From: Sphingomonadales bacterium UBA6174
Lineage (GTDB): Bacteria; Pseudomonadota; Alphaproteobacteria; Sphingomonadales; Sphingomonadaceae
Reading direction: 5' to 3'
NCBI GenBank assembly: GCA_002422945.1
Contig: DITW01000064.1
Location: 1 to 11,427 of the forward strand
Length of the DNA stretch: 11,427 bases
Below the pieces are notes generated by a model. That model was not told where the DNA came from, ran no database searches, and was given only the letters and a program-made list of their open reading frames with translations. Shown here in pieces: positions 6,216 to 11,427 of this stretch. The translations under genes and the position numbers were made by a program. Position 1 is the first letter of the stretch. Each line of letters starts with the position of its first letter.

Positions 6216-6766
6216 GCTTCTCGGCTGATCTCGATTGCGCCCAATGACGCGAGATGCGGGGTGATGAACTGGCAATCGAGCAGGCTATAGCCCCCGACCT
6301 TCAAGCGCGCGACGAGATAGGCCAATGCCACTTTCGAGGCATCGGTCGCGCGGGAAAACATGCTTTCCCCAAAAAAGGCGCGCCCAATCGATACGCCATA
6401 CAGCCCGCCGACCAATTGCCCGTCCAGATATGCTTCGACGCTATGGGCATGGCCAAGCCGATAGAGCTGGGTATAGGCCGCGATGATTTCTTCGCTGATC
6501 CAGCTATCTTCGCGGTCGGGCTGGGGTTCGGCACAGGCACGCATCACGCCCTCGAAATCCTGATCGACCGTGACGTTGAAGATGCGCCGCCGCAGCGTCT
6601 TGGCCAGCGAATGCGACAGGCGAAAGCCATCCAATGGCAGAATGCCGCGTCGTTTCGGCTCCACCCAATAGACATCGGGATCGTCCCGGCTTTCGGCCAT
6701 GGGAAATATGCCCGCGCTATAGGCGCGTAGCAAAATGTCTGGATGGAGCAGCTCGCCCGACGTCAC
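6026..6766 (-). CDS. aat: Leucyl/phenylalanyl-tRNA--protein transferase
   Basis: Aat transfers Leu or Phe from charged tRNA to N-terminal Arg/Lys of proteins in the cytosol, making N-degrons for ClpS/ClpAP. Diagnostic segments, counted from the GTG start, are LLRAYSAGIFPMA (12-24), YWVEPKRRGILPLD (33-46), DSWI...AY..LY..GHAHSVEA (87-112), GGLYGVSIGRAFFGESMFS (120-138) and LLDCQFITPHLASLGA (162-177). The 246-residue length is slightly above the usual ~230 because of an Ala/Gly-rich insert at 192-210 before GPASGQFIAQLLGQTS. The GTG start at 6766 is preferred over the ATG at 6811: it overlaps the pheA stop by 4 nt (GTGA) and gives the family-like N-terminus. The 3' 190 bp overlap the DUF2155 gene on the other strand; the C-terminal residues look like genuine Aat. 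Confidence 0.92.
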   Translation of the reverse strand: MTSGELLHPDILLRAYSAGIFPMAESRDDPDVYWVEPKRRGILPLDGFRLSHSLAKTLRRRIFNVTVDQDFEGVMRACAEPQPDREDSWISEEIIAAYTQLYRLGHAHSVEAYLDGQLVGGLYGVSIGRAFFGESMFSRATDASKVALAYLVARLKVGGYSLLDCQFITPHLASLGAIEISREAYRALLSKAVAGAGVSGAGATATAASGDFFAIDALAPPTGAAATKVSGPASGQFIAQLLGQTS

Positions 6767-7653
6767 CCGCGTTCGCGCGCTTTGCGATAGGTGCCGAGCA
6801 AGCGGACCCATTTGGAATAATGGCGCAGGTCATCCAATGCGCGGGCGACATTGGGAGACTCCGGATGGCCTTCGATATCGGCATAAAATTCGGTCGCCGC
6901 AAAGCTGCCGCCACGTTGATAGCTTTCGAGCTTGGTCATGTTGACGCCCTCGGTCGCAAAGCCGCCCAGCGTCTTAAATAAGGCGGCGGGAATGTTCCGC
7001 ACTTCGAAGGTGAGCGTCGTCATCACCGATTCTTCGACCGGCAGCGTGATCGGCGCGCGCGCCAATTCGACAAAGCGCGTGACATTATGCGCCTCGTCCG
7101 AAATCTGGCGGGCGATAATGTCGAGGCCATATAGTTCTGCCGAAAGGGCCGGGGCAATCGCCGCGACACCGGGCTGCGGCTGATCGGCGATAAAGGCGGC
7201 GGCTGCGGCTGTATCGGCATAAGCGACCGGACGGATATGATGGTCGCGTAGCCATTTGCGGCACTGGCCCAGCGCCTGCGGGTGGCTCATGACCTCACGC
7301 ACATCTCCGACCTCGCCACGCCCCAACAGGCAGTGGCGCACGGTCAGAAAATATTCGCCGATGATCGAAAGCCCCGATTCAGGCAGCAAAAAATGCATAT
7401 CCGCGACCCGGCCATGCAGGGAATTTTCAATCGGGATCAGCGCCCGGTCGGCCTTGCCATCGCGCACGGCATCCAGTGCATCTTCAAAAGCAAAGCACGG
7501 TAGCGGCACGGCATCAGGAAAGGCGTCTTTGACGGCCAGATGCGAGTTGGCACCCGGCGCGCCCTGAAACGCGACGGCATTGGCGGGATTGATGGCGGCC
7601 TCGGCTTCAAATTGGGCGACAAGGCGGCGTGCGGGTTCCGGATAATTTTCCAT
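6763..7653 (-). CDS. pheA: Prephenate dehydratase
   Basis: It converts prephenate to phenylpyruvate, the committed step of phenylalanine synthesis in the cytosol. The 296-residue protein is the monofunctional type, with no chorismate mutase domain. The N-terminal leader (1-25) is followed by the dehydratase domain: VAFQGAPGANSHLA (27-40), ADRALIPIENSLHGRV (68-83), SHPQALGQCRKWL (123-135), and the catalytic TRF motif (192-194, in AHNVTRF). The ACT regulatory domain at about 211-286 has the phenylalanine-binding-type segment TKLESYQRGGSFAATEFYADIEGH, so feedback inhibition is likely. AAAGG precedes the ATG by a few bases. aat begins inside its stop codon, so the two genes form one transcription unit; the metabolic link between them is not obvious. 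Confidence 0.95.
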   Translation of the reverse strand: MENYPEPARRLVAQFEAEAAINPANAVAFQGAPGANSHLAVKDAFPDAVPLPCFAFEDALDAVRDGKADRALIPIENSLHGRVADMHFLLPESGLSIIGEYFLTVRHCLLGRGEVGDVREVMSHPQALGQCRKWLRDHHIRPVAYADTAAAAAFIADQPQPGVAAIAPALSAELYGLDIIARQISDEAHNVTRFVELARAPITLPVEESVMTTLTFEVRNIPAALFKTLGGFATEGVNMTKLESYQRGGSFAATEFYADIEGHPESPNVARALDDLRHYSKWVRLLGTYRKARERG

Positions 7654-7781
7654 TTCGCCTTTGAGTTAGGGCTATCCGCCAAATCCTGCAAGCATGGCTT
7701 GCGATACGCTTGCGACATGCCTAAAGGAATGCGCGAAGAATTAAGGGGCGCGACTTGCGCGCGAATGGAGGTTTTCGGGGC
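7654..7781. promoter_or_regulatory. Divergent promoter region pheA / cytochrome c with repeats
   Basis: The 128 bp separate divergent genes. They hold a perfect inverted repeat, GCAAGC-ATG-GCTTGC (7688-7702), and a direct repeat, CTTGCGA (7698-7704 and 7709-7715), spaced 11 bp apart. The first TTGCGA (7699-7704) could serve as a -35 box with TAAAGG (7722-7727) as a weak -10. These are candidate promoter or operator elements only. Confidence 0.35.
7767..7771 (+). promoter_or_regulatory. Ribosome binding site of the cytochrome c gene
   Basis: GGAGG lies 10 nt before the ATG at 7782. It supports that start over the in-frame ATG at 7755. Confidence 0.6.
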
Positions 7782-8414
7782 ATGAGTGATCGGTCGAACA
7801 CGATTCTGGGCTGGGCCTTGTTTGGCGGTATTGCCGCACTTGGACTTGGCATTGTCACGGGTGAGTATTTTCACCCGGAAAAGCCGGAAACCGGCGGTTT
7901 CCCGATTGAGGGCGTTGAAGAAGGCGGTGCCGGTGGCGCGGTTGCGGTAGATCCGCCGATTGCCAATGTGCTGGCCACTGCCGATGCAGCAGCGGGCGAA
8001 GCCATTTTTAAGAAGTGTGCGGCTTGCCACACCATCACCCCGGGCGGGGCGAATGGCATTGGTCCGAATCTGCATGGCGTGTTGGGCAAGCCGCAGGCGG
8101 CCCATGCAGGCTTTGCTTATTCCGATGCGCTGAAGGCTGTCGGCAAGACATGGACCTTCGATGAAATGAACCATTGGCTGAAGTCGCCAAAGGTCTATGC
8201 CAATGGCACGAAGATGAGCTTCGCTGGTCTTGGCAAGATCGAAGATCGCGCGGCGTTGATGCTGTATATGAACGCCCAAGGTTCGAACCTGCCATTGCCG
8301 GCCCCGGTTGCCGAAGCAGCAGCACCTGCCGGTGATGAAGCGGCTGCGGCGGGCGATGCCAATGCAGCAGCGCCAGCAGCGGATGCGAATGCGGCAGCGC
8401 CTGCGGCGAAATAA
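7782..8414 (+). CDS. Membrane-anchored class I cytochrome c (CycM/c552-like)
   Basis: 210 residues. An uncleaved-looking N-terminal anchor (TILGWALFGGIAALGLGIVTG, about 7-27) tethers the protein to the inner membrane. An acidic/Gly linker leads to a mitochondrial-type cytochrome c domain (about 68-167) in the periplasm. The heme site is CAACH (Cys79, Cys82, His83), and the sixth ligand is Met145 in GTKMSFAGL. Other family segments are GIGPNLHGVLGKP, FAYSDALKAVGKTW and YANGTKM. Such cytochromes carry electrons from the bc1 complex to a terminal oxidase. The C-terminus (about 172-210) is an Ala-rich tail with a duplicated DANAAAPAA unit. The gene is followed by a strong terminator, so it is probably monocistronic. 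Confidence 0.93.
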   Translation: MSDRSNTILGWALFGGIAALGLGIVTGEYFHPEKPETGGFPIEGVEEGGAGGAVAVDPPIANVLATADAAAGEAIFKKCAACHTITPGGANGIGPNLHGVLGKPQAAHAGFAYSDALKAVGKTWTFDEMNHWLKSPKVYANGTKMSFAGLGKIEDRAALMLYMNAQGSNLPLPAPVAEAAAPAGDEAAAAGDANAAAPAADANAAAPAAK

Positions 8415-8454
8415 TGCGCGTCAGCGGCTGATTATTCAGTCGGTGCAGAAGTTT

Positions 8455-8490
8455 AAAAGGGCTCGTCACCAGAAGGTGGCGGGCCCTTTT
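8455..8490. terminator. Bidirectional intrinsic terminator (cytochrome c / 78-aa gene)
   Basis: The 16-bp arms AAAAGGGCTCGTCACC and GGTGGCGGGCCCTTTT pair fully, allowing two G-U pairs, around an AGAA loop. An A-run on the left and a T-run on the right make it usable on both strands. It lies between convergent genes. Confidence 0.9.
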
Positions 8491-8518
8491 GTCTGGGGGG
8501 AGCTACAAGAAGGGTTAC

Positions 8519-8755
8519 TTATGCGAACAGATTGCGTTCGCCATCCACTTCCACCACTTCCGGCACTTCAAGCTGGGCGTGCGCGACAAATTCAATATGG
8601 TCGGGATGCGATACATCTGCATAGAAACTGCGCCAATATTGTCCGGTGATCATTGGCATCCAGGCCGACATCGCCGCGTGCGCCATGGCGATTGGCATGG
8701 TCAGCGGGTTGAACATCAGGTCGCTCAAACCCTTGTCTTCATGTTTCGCGGTCAT
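8519..8755 (-). CDS. Small hypothetical protein, Met-rich N-terminus
   Basis: 78 residues, not recognised. The start at 8755 (MTAKHEDKG) is chosen because GAGGAA lies 5 nt upstream; a longer frame from 8791 adds a His-rich stretch with no such support. The N-terminal half is hydrophobic and methionine-rich (LMFNPLTMPIAMAHAAMSAWMPM, seven Met in the first 35 residues) and could form an amphipathic or membrane-binding helix. The C-terminal half is polar and acidic (FVAHAQLEVPEVVEVDGERN). There is no Cys and no signal peptide. A weak resemblance to phasin-type helices was considered but is not strong enough to name it. It sits downstream of the ABC permease on the same strand, with 125 bp between them, and shares a bidirectional terminator with the cytochrome gene. 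Confidence 0.65.
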   Translation of the reverse strand: MTAKHEDKGLSDLMFNPLTMPIAMAHAAMSAWMPMITGQYWRSFYADVSHPDHIEFVAHAQLEVPEVVEVDGERNLFA

Positions 8756-8760
8756 ATGGG

Positions 8761-8766
8761 TTCCTC
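8761..8766 (-). promoter_or_regulatory. Ribosome binding site of the 78-aa gene
   Basis: GAGGAA on the minus strand lies 5 nt before the ATG at 8755. It favours this start over 8791. Confidence 0.55.
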
Positions 8767-8880
8767 GATGATGGTGTCGCAGGCACGCCATGTTTTACCC
8801 GCCGCACATATTTCATCATATGCGCAACGACTCCGAATACCATGATTTGGGTCAATTGTCCCGGCAGTGTGATTCGGGCG

Positions 8881-9708
8881 TTAGGACTTTAACCGCCATC
8901 CACATTTCAGTAGCTTGTAGATCAGGATCGCCAGCGCGATGTTCAGGCCCAACAGGCCGAATGCGCCAATCTGGACCGGCGAATCGGTCTGACCGAGAAA
9001 GCCGTAGCGAAAGCCCGAAATTACATAAAAGATCGGATTGGCATGGCTGACGGCCTGAAAAGCAGGGGCGAGTCGGTCGACGGCATAAAAAGTGCCGGAT
9101 AAAAGCGACAGCGGCTGCACCACGAAATTGGTGACGGCAGCCGCATGGTCATATTTATCGGCCCAGATCGCCGTCAGCATCCCCAACAGCGACAATAAAA
9201 TCGACCCATTAAGGCCAAACCATACCACTGCCCAAAGATGTCTCGGCATGACATCGACCCCCGGCCAGCACAACATCGCCAGCCAGACCACTACGCCGAC
9301 CAGCACTGCGCGGGTCACTGCGCCCCCGATCAGCGCGGCCATCAGCTCTGCCGTGGATAAAGGCGGCATGAGATAATCGACAATTGTCCCCATCATCTTG
9401 CCGCCCAGGAAGGTGAACGACGCATTGGCGAAGGCATTTTGCATCATACCCATCACGATCAGACCCGGCGCAAGGAAGTCGGCAATCGGCACGCCCATCA
9501 CCAAATAGCCCTGCCGACCGAGCGCGACCGTGAAAATGATGAGGTAAAGTAAGGTCGTAAATGCGGGGGCCCAGATTGTCTGGAGCTGCACCTTGAAAAA
9601 TCGGCGCACTTCCTTCACATAGAGCGCGTGTACGCCCACCAGGTTGATCCGGTGGAATATTGGCTCGCCCGGTTCCTTCCGGGCCGTGATTTTGGGCTGG
9701 TTCATCAT
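8881..9708 (-). CDS. ABC-2 type transporter permease
   Basis: The 275-residue inner-membrane subunit has the ABC-2 layout: a cytoplasmic N-terminus with an elbow-like helix (LYVKEVRRFFKV, 29-40) and six predicted membrane segments at about 45-63, 78-98, 122-148, 156-182, 192-212 and 247-267. The coupling-helix region DYLMPPLSTAEL lies at 111-122, and the typical late signature PLSLLSGTFYAVDRLAP...NPIFYVISGFRYGFLG at about 199-239. The family (YadH-like) exports drugs, lipids or polysaccharides; the substrate cannot be told here. No ATPase gene is adjacent: the gene is divergent from gcrA and followed by an unrelated small gene, so the ATPase partner must be elsewhere. There is no strong Shine-Dalgarno; ATG codons at 9708 and 9705 are both possible. 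Confidence 0.92.
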   Translation of the reverse strand: MMNQPKITARKEPGEPIFHRINLVGVHALYVKEVRRFFKVQLQTIWAPAFTTLLYLIIFTVALGRQGYLVMGVPIADFLAPGLIVMGMMQNAFANASFTFLGGKMMGTIVDYLMPPLSTAELMAALIGGAVTRAVLVGVVVWLAMLCWPGVDVMPRHLWAVVWFGLNGSILLSLLGMLTAIWADKYDHAAAVTNFVVQPLSLLSGTFYAVDRLAPAFQAVSHANPIFYVISGFRYGFLGQTDSPVQIGAFGLLGLNIALAILIYKLLKCGWRLKS

Positions 9709-9799
9709 GTCTGCATTGCCTATCGGCTACGCAGGCTTGGTGCAAGACCGGAACAAGGCGCGATCACTGGGCCATGATTGATGGAAGGACGCTAAACGC

Positions 9800-10546
9800 A
9801 TGGCGTGGACGGAAGAACGTATCGCTCTGCTCAAGAAGATGTGGGAAGAGGGCAGGACTGCCAGCCAGATCGCGGAAGAACTTGGCGGCGTCAGCCGCAA
9901 TGCCGTGATTGGTAAGGCTCATCGCCTCGACCTGCAATCGCGCCCCAGCCCCGTGCGTGGTGGCGGGACGGACGATGGCAAGGGCGGCACGACGCGCAAG
10001 CCACCTGCACCGCGCGCCAAGCCTGCGCCACGTGCCGAAGCGGCGCCAAAGCCAGCACCAGCCCCGGCACCGTCTCCGGCCTCTCCGCCGCCGTTCGTGA
10101 CCGGCTCGGGTGCCGATGTGGCATCTGCCCCTGCGCCACGCGTCAGCGCCGCACCGACAGCGCCGCCTGCGCCGCGTCAATTGCCGGCATCGGCAGCGTC
10201 TGATCCGGGCGTGCAGATGCGCTCCATCGGGCCGGGCGGTTTCTTGCGTCAGGGGCCGGGTGATCAGCAGGCACCGATTCCTCCCGCACCGCCGCGTCGT
10301 TTGGTTCCTGCCAAACCGAGCGCCGAAATCGCGGGCAAGACGTCATTGCTCGATTTGAACGACAAGATCTGCAAATGGCCGATTGGCCATCCGGGCGAAC
10401 CGGATTTCCATTTCTGCGGTGACAAGATCAACCCGGGCTTTCCGTATTGCGTGCAGCATTGCGGCCTTGCCTATCAGGCGCAAATGCCCCGCCGCGACCG
10501 TCGCCCGCCGCCGCCGCTGCCTTATGGCGCACCGCGCGTGAGGTGA
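9800..10546 (+). CDS. gcrA: GcrA cell-cycle regulator
   Basis: GcrA is an alphaproteobacterial transcription factor that binds sigma70-RNA polymerase and acts at promoters carrying CcrM-methylated GANTC sites; in Caulobacter it alternates with CtrA in driving the cell cycle. The N-terminal HTH is unmistakable (MAWTEERIALLKKMW...SASQ-like TASQIAEELGG.SRNAVIGKAHRL, residues 1-43). The conserved C-terminal region at about 183-227 contains LLDLNDKICKWPIGHPGEPDFHFCGDKI and YCVQHCGLAY, with Cys191, 206, 217 and 221. Between them lies a Pro/Ala-rich linker of about 130 residues, making 248 residues against about 170 in Caulobacter. AAGGA lies 10 nt before the ATG. I see no TTAA-N7-TTAA site in its 91-bp upstream gap, so direct CtrA repression as in Caulobacter is not evident. 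Confidence 0.95.
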   Translation: MAWTEERIALLKKMWEEGRTASQIAEELGGVSRNAVIGKAHRLDLQSRPSPVRGGGTDDGKGGTTRKPPAPRAKPAPRAEAAPKPAPAPAPSPASPPPFVTGSGADVASAPAPRVSAAPTAPPAPRQLPASAASDPGVQMRSIGPGGFLRQGPGDQQAPIPPAPPRRLVPAKPSAEIAGKTSLLDLNDKICKWPIGHPGEPDFHFCGDKINPGFPYCVQHCGLAYQAQMPRRDRRPPPPLPYGAPRVR

Positions 10547-10568
10547 TCGGTTGAGTTGAAGTTGATAT

Positions 10569-10609
10569 AAAAACACCCCCGCTTGGCGATCCCAAGTGGG
10601 GGTGTTTTT
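10569..10609. terminator. Bidirectional intrinsic terminator (gcrA / Fe-S gene side)
   Basis: 18-bp arms AAAAACACCCCCGCTTGG and CCAAGTGGGGGTGTTTTT pair with one G-U pair around a 5-nt loop. An A-run on one side and a T-run on the other let it act in both directions. It lies 22 bp after the gcrA stop. Confidence 0.92.
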
Positions 10610-10634
10610 TGGGGGTGAGGGTTTCCACATTCTG

Positions 10635-10705
10635 CGTCATGCTGAACTTGTTTCAGCATCTATGCCACGCGCGGCGTATGGTCCTGAAACAAGTTCAGGA
10701 TGACG
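10635..10705. repeat. Palindromic intergenic repeat (sphingomonad REP-like element)
   Basis: Two inverted copies of a ~24-bp unit, at 10635-10658 and 10681-10705, share the core CTGAACTTGTTTCAG / CTGAAACAAGTTCAG. Each copy is itself a small hairpin (TGCTGAA...TTCAGCA and TCCTGAA...TTCAGGA, 7-bp stems with 5-nt loops). The 22-bp centre (TATGCCACGCGCGGCGTAT) is also partly self-complementary. Units of this type recur between genes in many sphingomonad genomes, from general knowledge. The whole can fold as one long hairpin or as two small ones. Confidence 0.75.
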
Positions 10706-10730
10706 AATGAGGGGAAATCAACGGGGGGTA

Positions 10731-10751
10731 ACGCCGCAAGCGCTGCGGCGT
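10731..10751. repeat. Short hairpin, possible weak terminator of the Fe-S gene
   Basis: ACGCCGCA-AGCGC-TGCGGCGT forms a perfect 8-bp stem 28 bp downstream of the minus-strand IscA-like stop codon. There is no good T-run on either side, so termination is uncertain. Confidence 0.4.
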
Positions 10752-10778
10752 TTGAGTGGCTAATCAAAAACTTCTAAA

Positions 10779-11132
10779 TTAAACCGTAAAGCTCTCGCCA
10801 CAGCCGCAGCTGCCCTTGGCATTCGGGTTGTTGAACACGAATCCAGCAGTGAAATCATCTTCGACCCAGTCCATCGTCGAACCGATCAGATACAGAATCG
10901 ACCCGCCATCGACATAGAGCGTGCCGCCCGGCGTTTCGATCTTCTCGTCGAACGCCTTGGCTTCCGTCACATAATCGACCGAATAGGCAAGGCCAGAACA
11001 GCCACGTTTCGGGGTGGAGAGCTTGACGCCAATCGCCCCGTCCGGCGCATTGGCCATCAGCGCGGCAATCCGCGCTTCCGCAGAAGGCGTGAGATTGAGC
11101 GCAGCGGGGCGGGCGCGGGTGGTAGTGGTCAT
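10779..11132 (-). CDS. IscA/SufA/HesB-family iron-sulfur cluster assembly protein
   Basis: 117 residues, the normal family length. A-type carriers bind a [2Fe-2S] or [4Fe-4S] cluster or iron and deliver it to apoproteins in the cytosol. The three invariant cysteines are present: Cys45 in PKRGCSGLAYSVDY, and Cys109 and Cys111 in GSCGCGESF. LTPSAEARI opens the fold, and GSTMDWVEDDFTAGFVFNNPN precedes the CGC pair. The ATG at 11132 (MTTTTRARPA) is chosen because AGGGAA lies 8 nt upstream; the open frame continues to 11282 but with no homology. The sequence does not decide between SufA, IscA and ErpA, so no symbol is given. It is isolated from any suf or isc operon here, and divergent from lepA. 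Confidence 0.92.
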   Translation of the reverse strand: MTTTTRARPAALNLTPSAEARIAALMANAPDGAIGVKLSTPKRGCSGLAYSVDYVTEAKAFDEKIETPGGTLYVDGGSILYLIGSTMDWVEDDFTAGFVFNNPNAKGSCGCGESFTV

Positions 11133-11140
11133 CGACAAAA

Positions 11141-11146
11141 TTCCCT
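11141..11146 (-). promoter_or_regulatory. Ribosome binding site of the Fe-S carrier gene
   Basis: AGGGAA on the minus strand is 8 nt before the ATG at 11132, which fixes that start over the longer open frame. Confidence 0.6.
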
Positions 11147-11179
11147 GAAATCTTGATACTCGGTCGTGATGCTCGATCT

Positions 11180-11194
11180 TGCAATTCGTTCTCA
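11180..11194. promoter_or_regulatory. Possible Fur-type box
   Basis: TGCAATTCGTTCTCA matches the 15-mer Fur pattern TGATAATCATTATCA at 10 of 15 positions. It lies 48 bp upstream of the Fe-S carrier start, in the gap shared with lepA. Iron control of a cluster carrier is plausible, but the match is only moderate. Confidence 0.3.
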
Positions 11195-11274
11195 ATAAAA
11201 TAGGCGCATGATGGCAAAATACAAGTGCGGTCGCGTGTTCCATTTCCCGTGAAATCACTCTAGAGGCGTGATCC

Positions 11275-11427
11275 ATGTCCACAGCTCTCGATCATATCCG
11301 CAATTTTTCGATCATCGCCCATATCGACCATGGCAAGTCGACGCTGGCCGATCGGCTCATCCAATATACCGGCGGCCTGACCGAACGCGAGATGTCGGCG
11401 CAGGTGCTCGATAATATGGATATCGAG
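11275..11427 (+). CDS. lepA: Elongation factor 4 (LepA), N-terminal part
   Basis: The first 51 codons are present and the gene continues off the right edge. LepA is a translational GTPase of about 600 residues that acts on the ribosome and promotes back-translocation or initiation under stress. The start matches the family closely: IRNFSIIAHIDHGKSTLADRL with the G1/P-loop AHIDHGKST at residues 15-23, then TGGLTEREM and QVLDNMDIE. AGAGG lies 8 nt before the ATG. Confidence 0.96.
   Translation, partial: MSTALDHIRNFSIIAHIDHGKSTLADRLIQYTGGLTEREMSAQVLDNMDIE

Noticed and set aside
8741..8845. A ~34-codon minus-strand frame (MVFGVVAHMMKYV...) leading into the 78-aa gene
   Set aside because: There is no Shine-Dalgarno and no recognisable product. 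It could be a leader peptide, but nothing supports that.
11133..11282. N-terminal extension of the Fe-S carrier from ATG 11282
   Set aside because: It would overlap the lepA start, has no homology, and the internal ATG at 11132 has a good Shine-Dalgarno and the family length.

Overview
The window looks like chromosome of a GC-rich alphaproteobacterium, most likely order Sphingomonadales. The reasons are a GcrA cell-cycle regulator, an NDUFA12-type complex I accessory gene beside DUF2155 and aat, a membrane-anchored mitochondrial-type cytochrome c, CtrA-like TTAA-N7-TTAA sites, and a palindromic intergenic repeat built on CTGAACTTGTTTCAG. I see no tRNA, rRNA, CRISPR array, insertion sequence or prophage gene.

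Positions 1-3724 form a surface-adhesion module. A giant repeat adhesin enters from the left edge on the minus strand; about 730 N-terminal residues are in the window. Divergent to it is a secreted LapG-type (peptidase C93) cysteine protease. The adhesin carries PAAG at residues 106-109, where LapG-type proteases cut LapA-type adhesins. About 450 bp of very AT-rich DNA lies between the two genes and holds two perfect CtrA-type sites. I infer a regulated attach/release system that may be tied to the cell cycle. No LapD-like receptor or type I exporter is visible.

Positions 3760-4484 hold a two-gene minus-strand operon: a YffB/ArsC-like thioredoxin-fold protein followed by a Rid-family protein that lacks the classical deaminase arginine. 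Positions 4660-6215 hold a plus-strand operon: NDUFA12-like, MlaD-like and DUF2155. It runs head-on into the minus-strand pheA-aat pair (7653 to 6026). The 3' ends of the DUF2155 gene and aat overlap by 190 bp on opposite strands, and both tails are coded.

Positions 7782-8414 encode a membrane-tethered class I cytochrome c, ended by a strong bidirectional terminator shared with a small unknown minus-strand gene (8519-8755). Upstream of that gene is a lone ABC-2 permease (8881-9708), divergent from gcrA (9800-10546). A second bidirectional terminator, a palindromic repeat and a short hairpin fill the gap to an IscA/SufA-type Fe-S protein gene (10779-11132, minus). That gene is divergent from lepA, which runs off the right edge.

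Most genes are core housekeeping. The most interesting parts are the adhesin/protease pair with its CtrA-like control region, and the antisense gene overlap.
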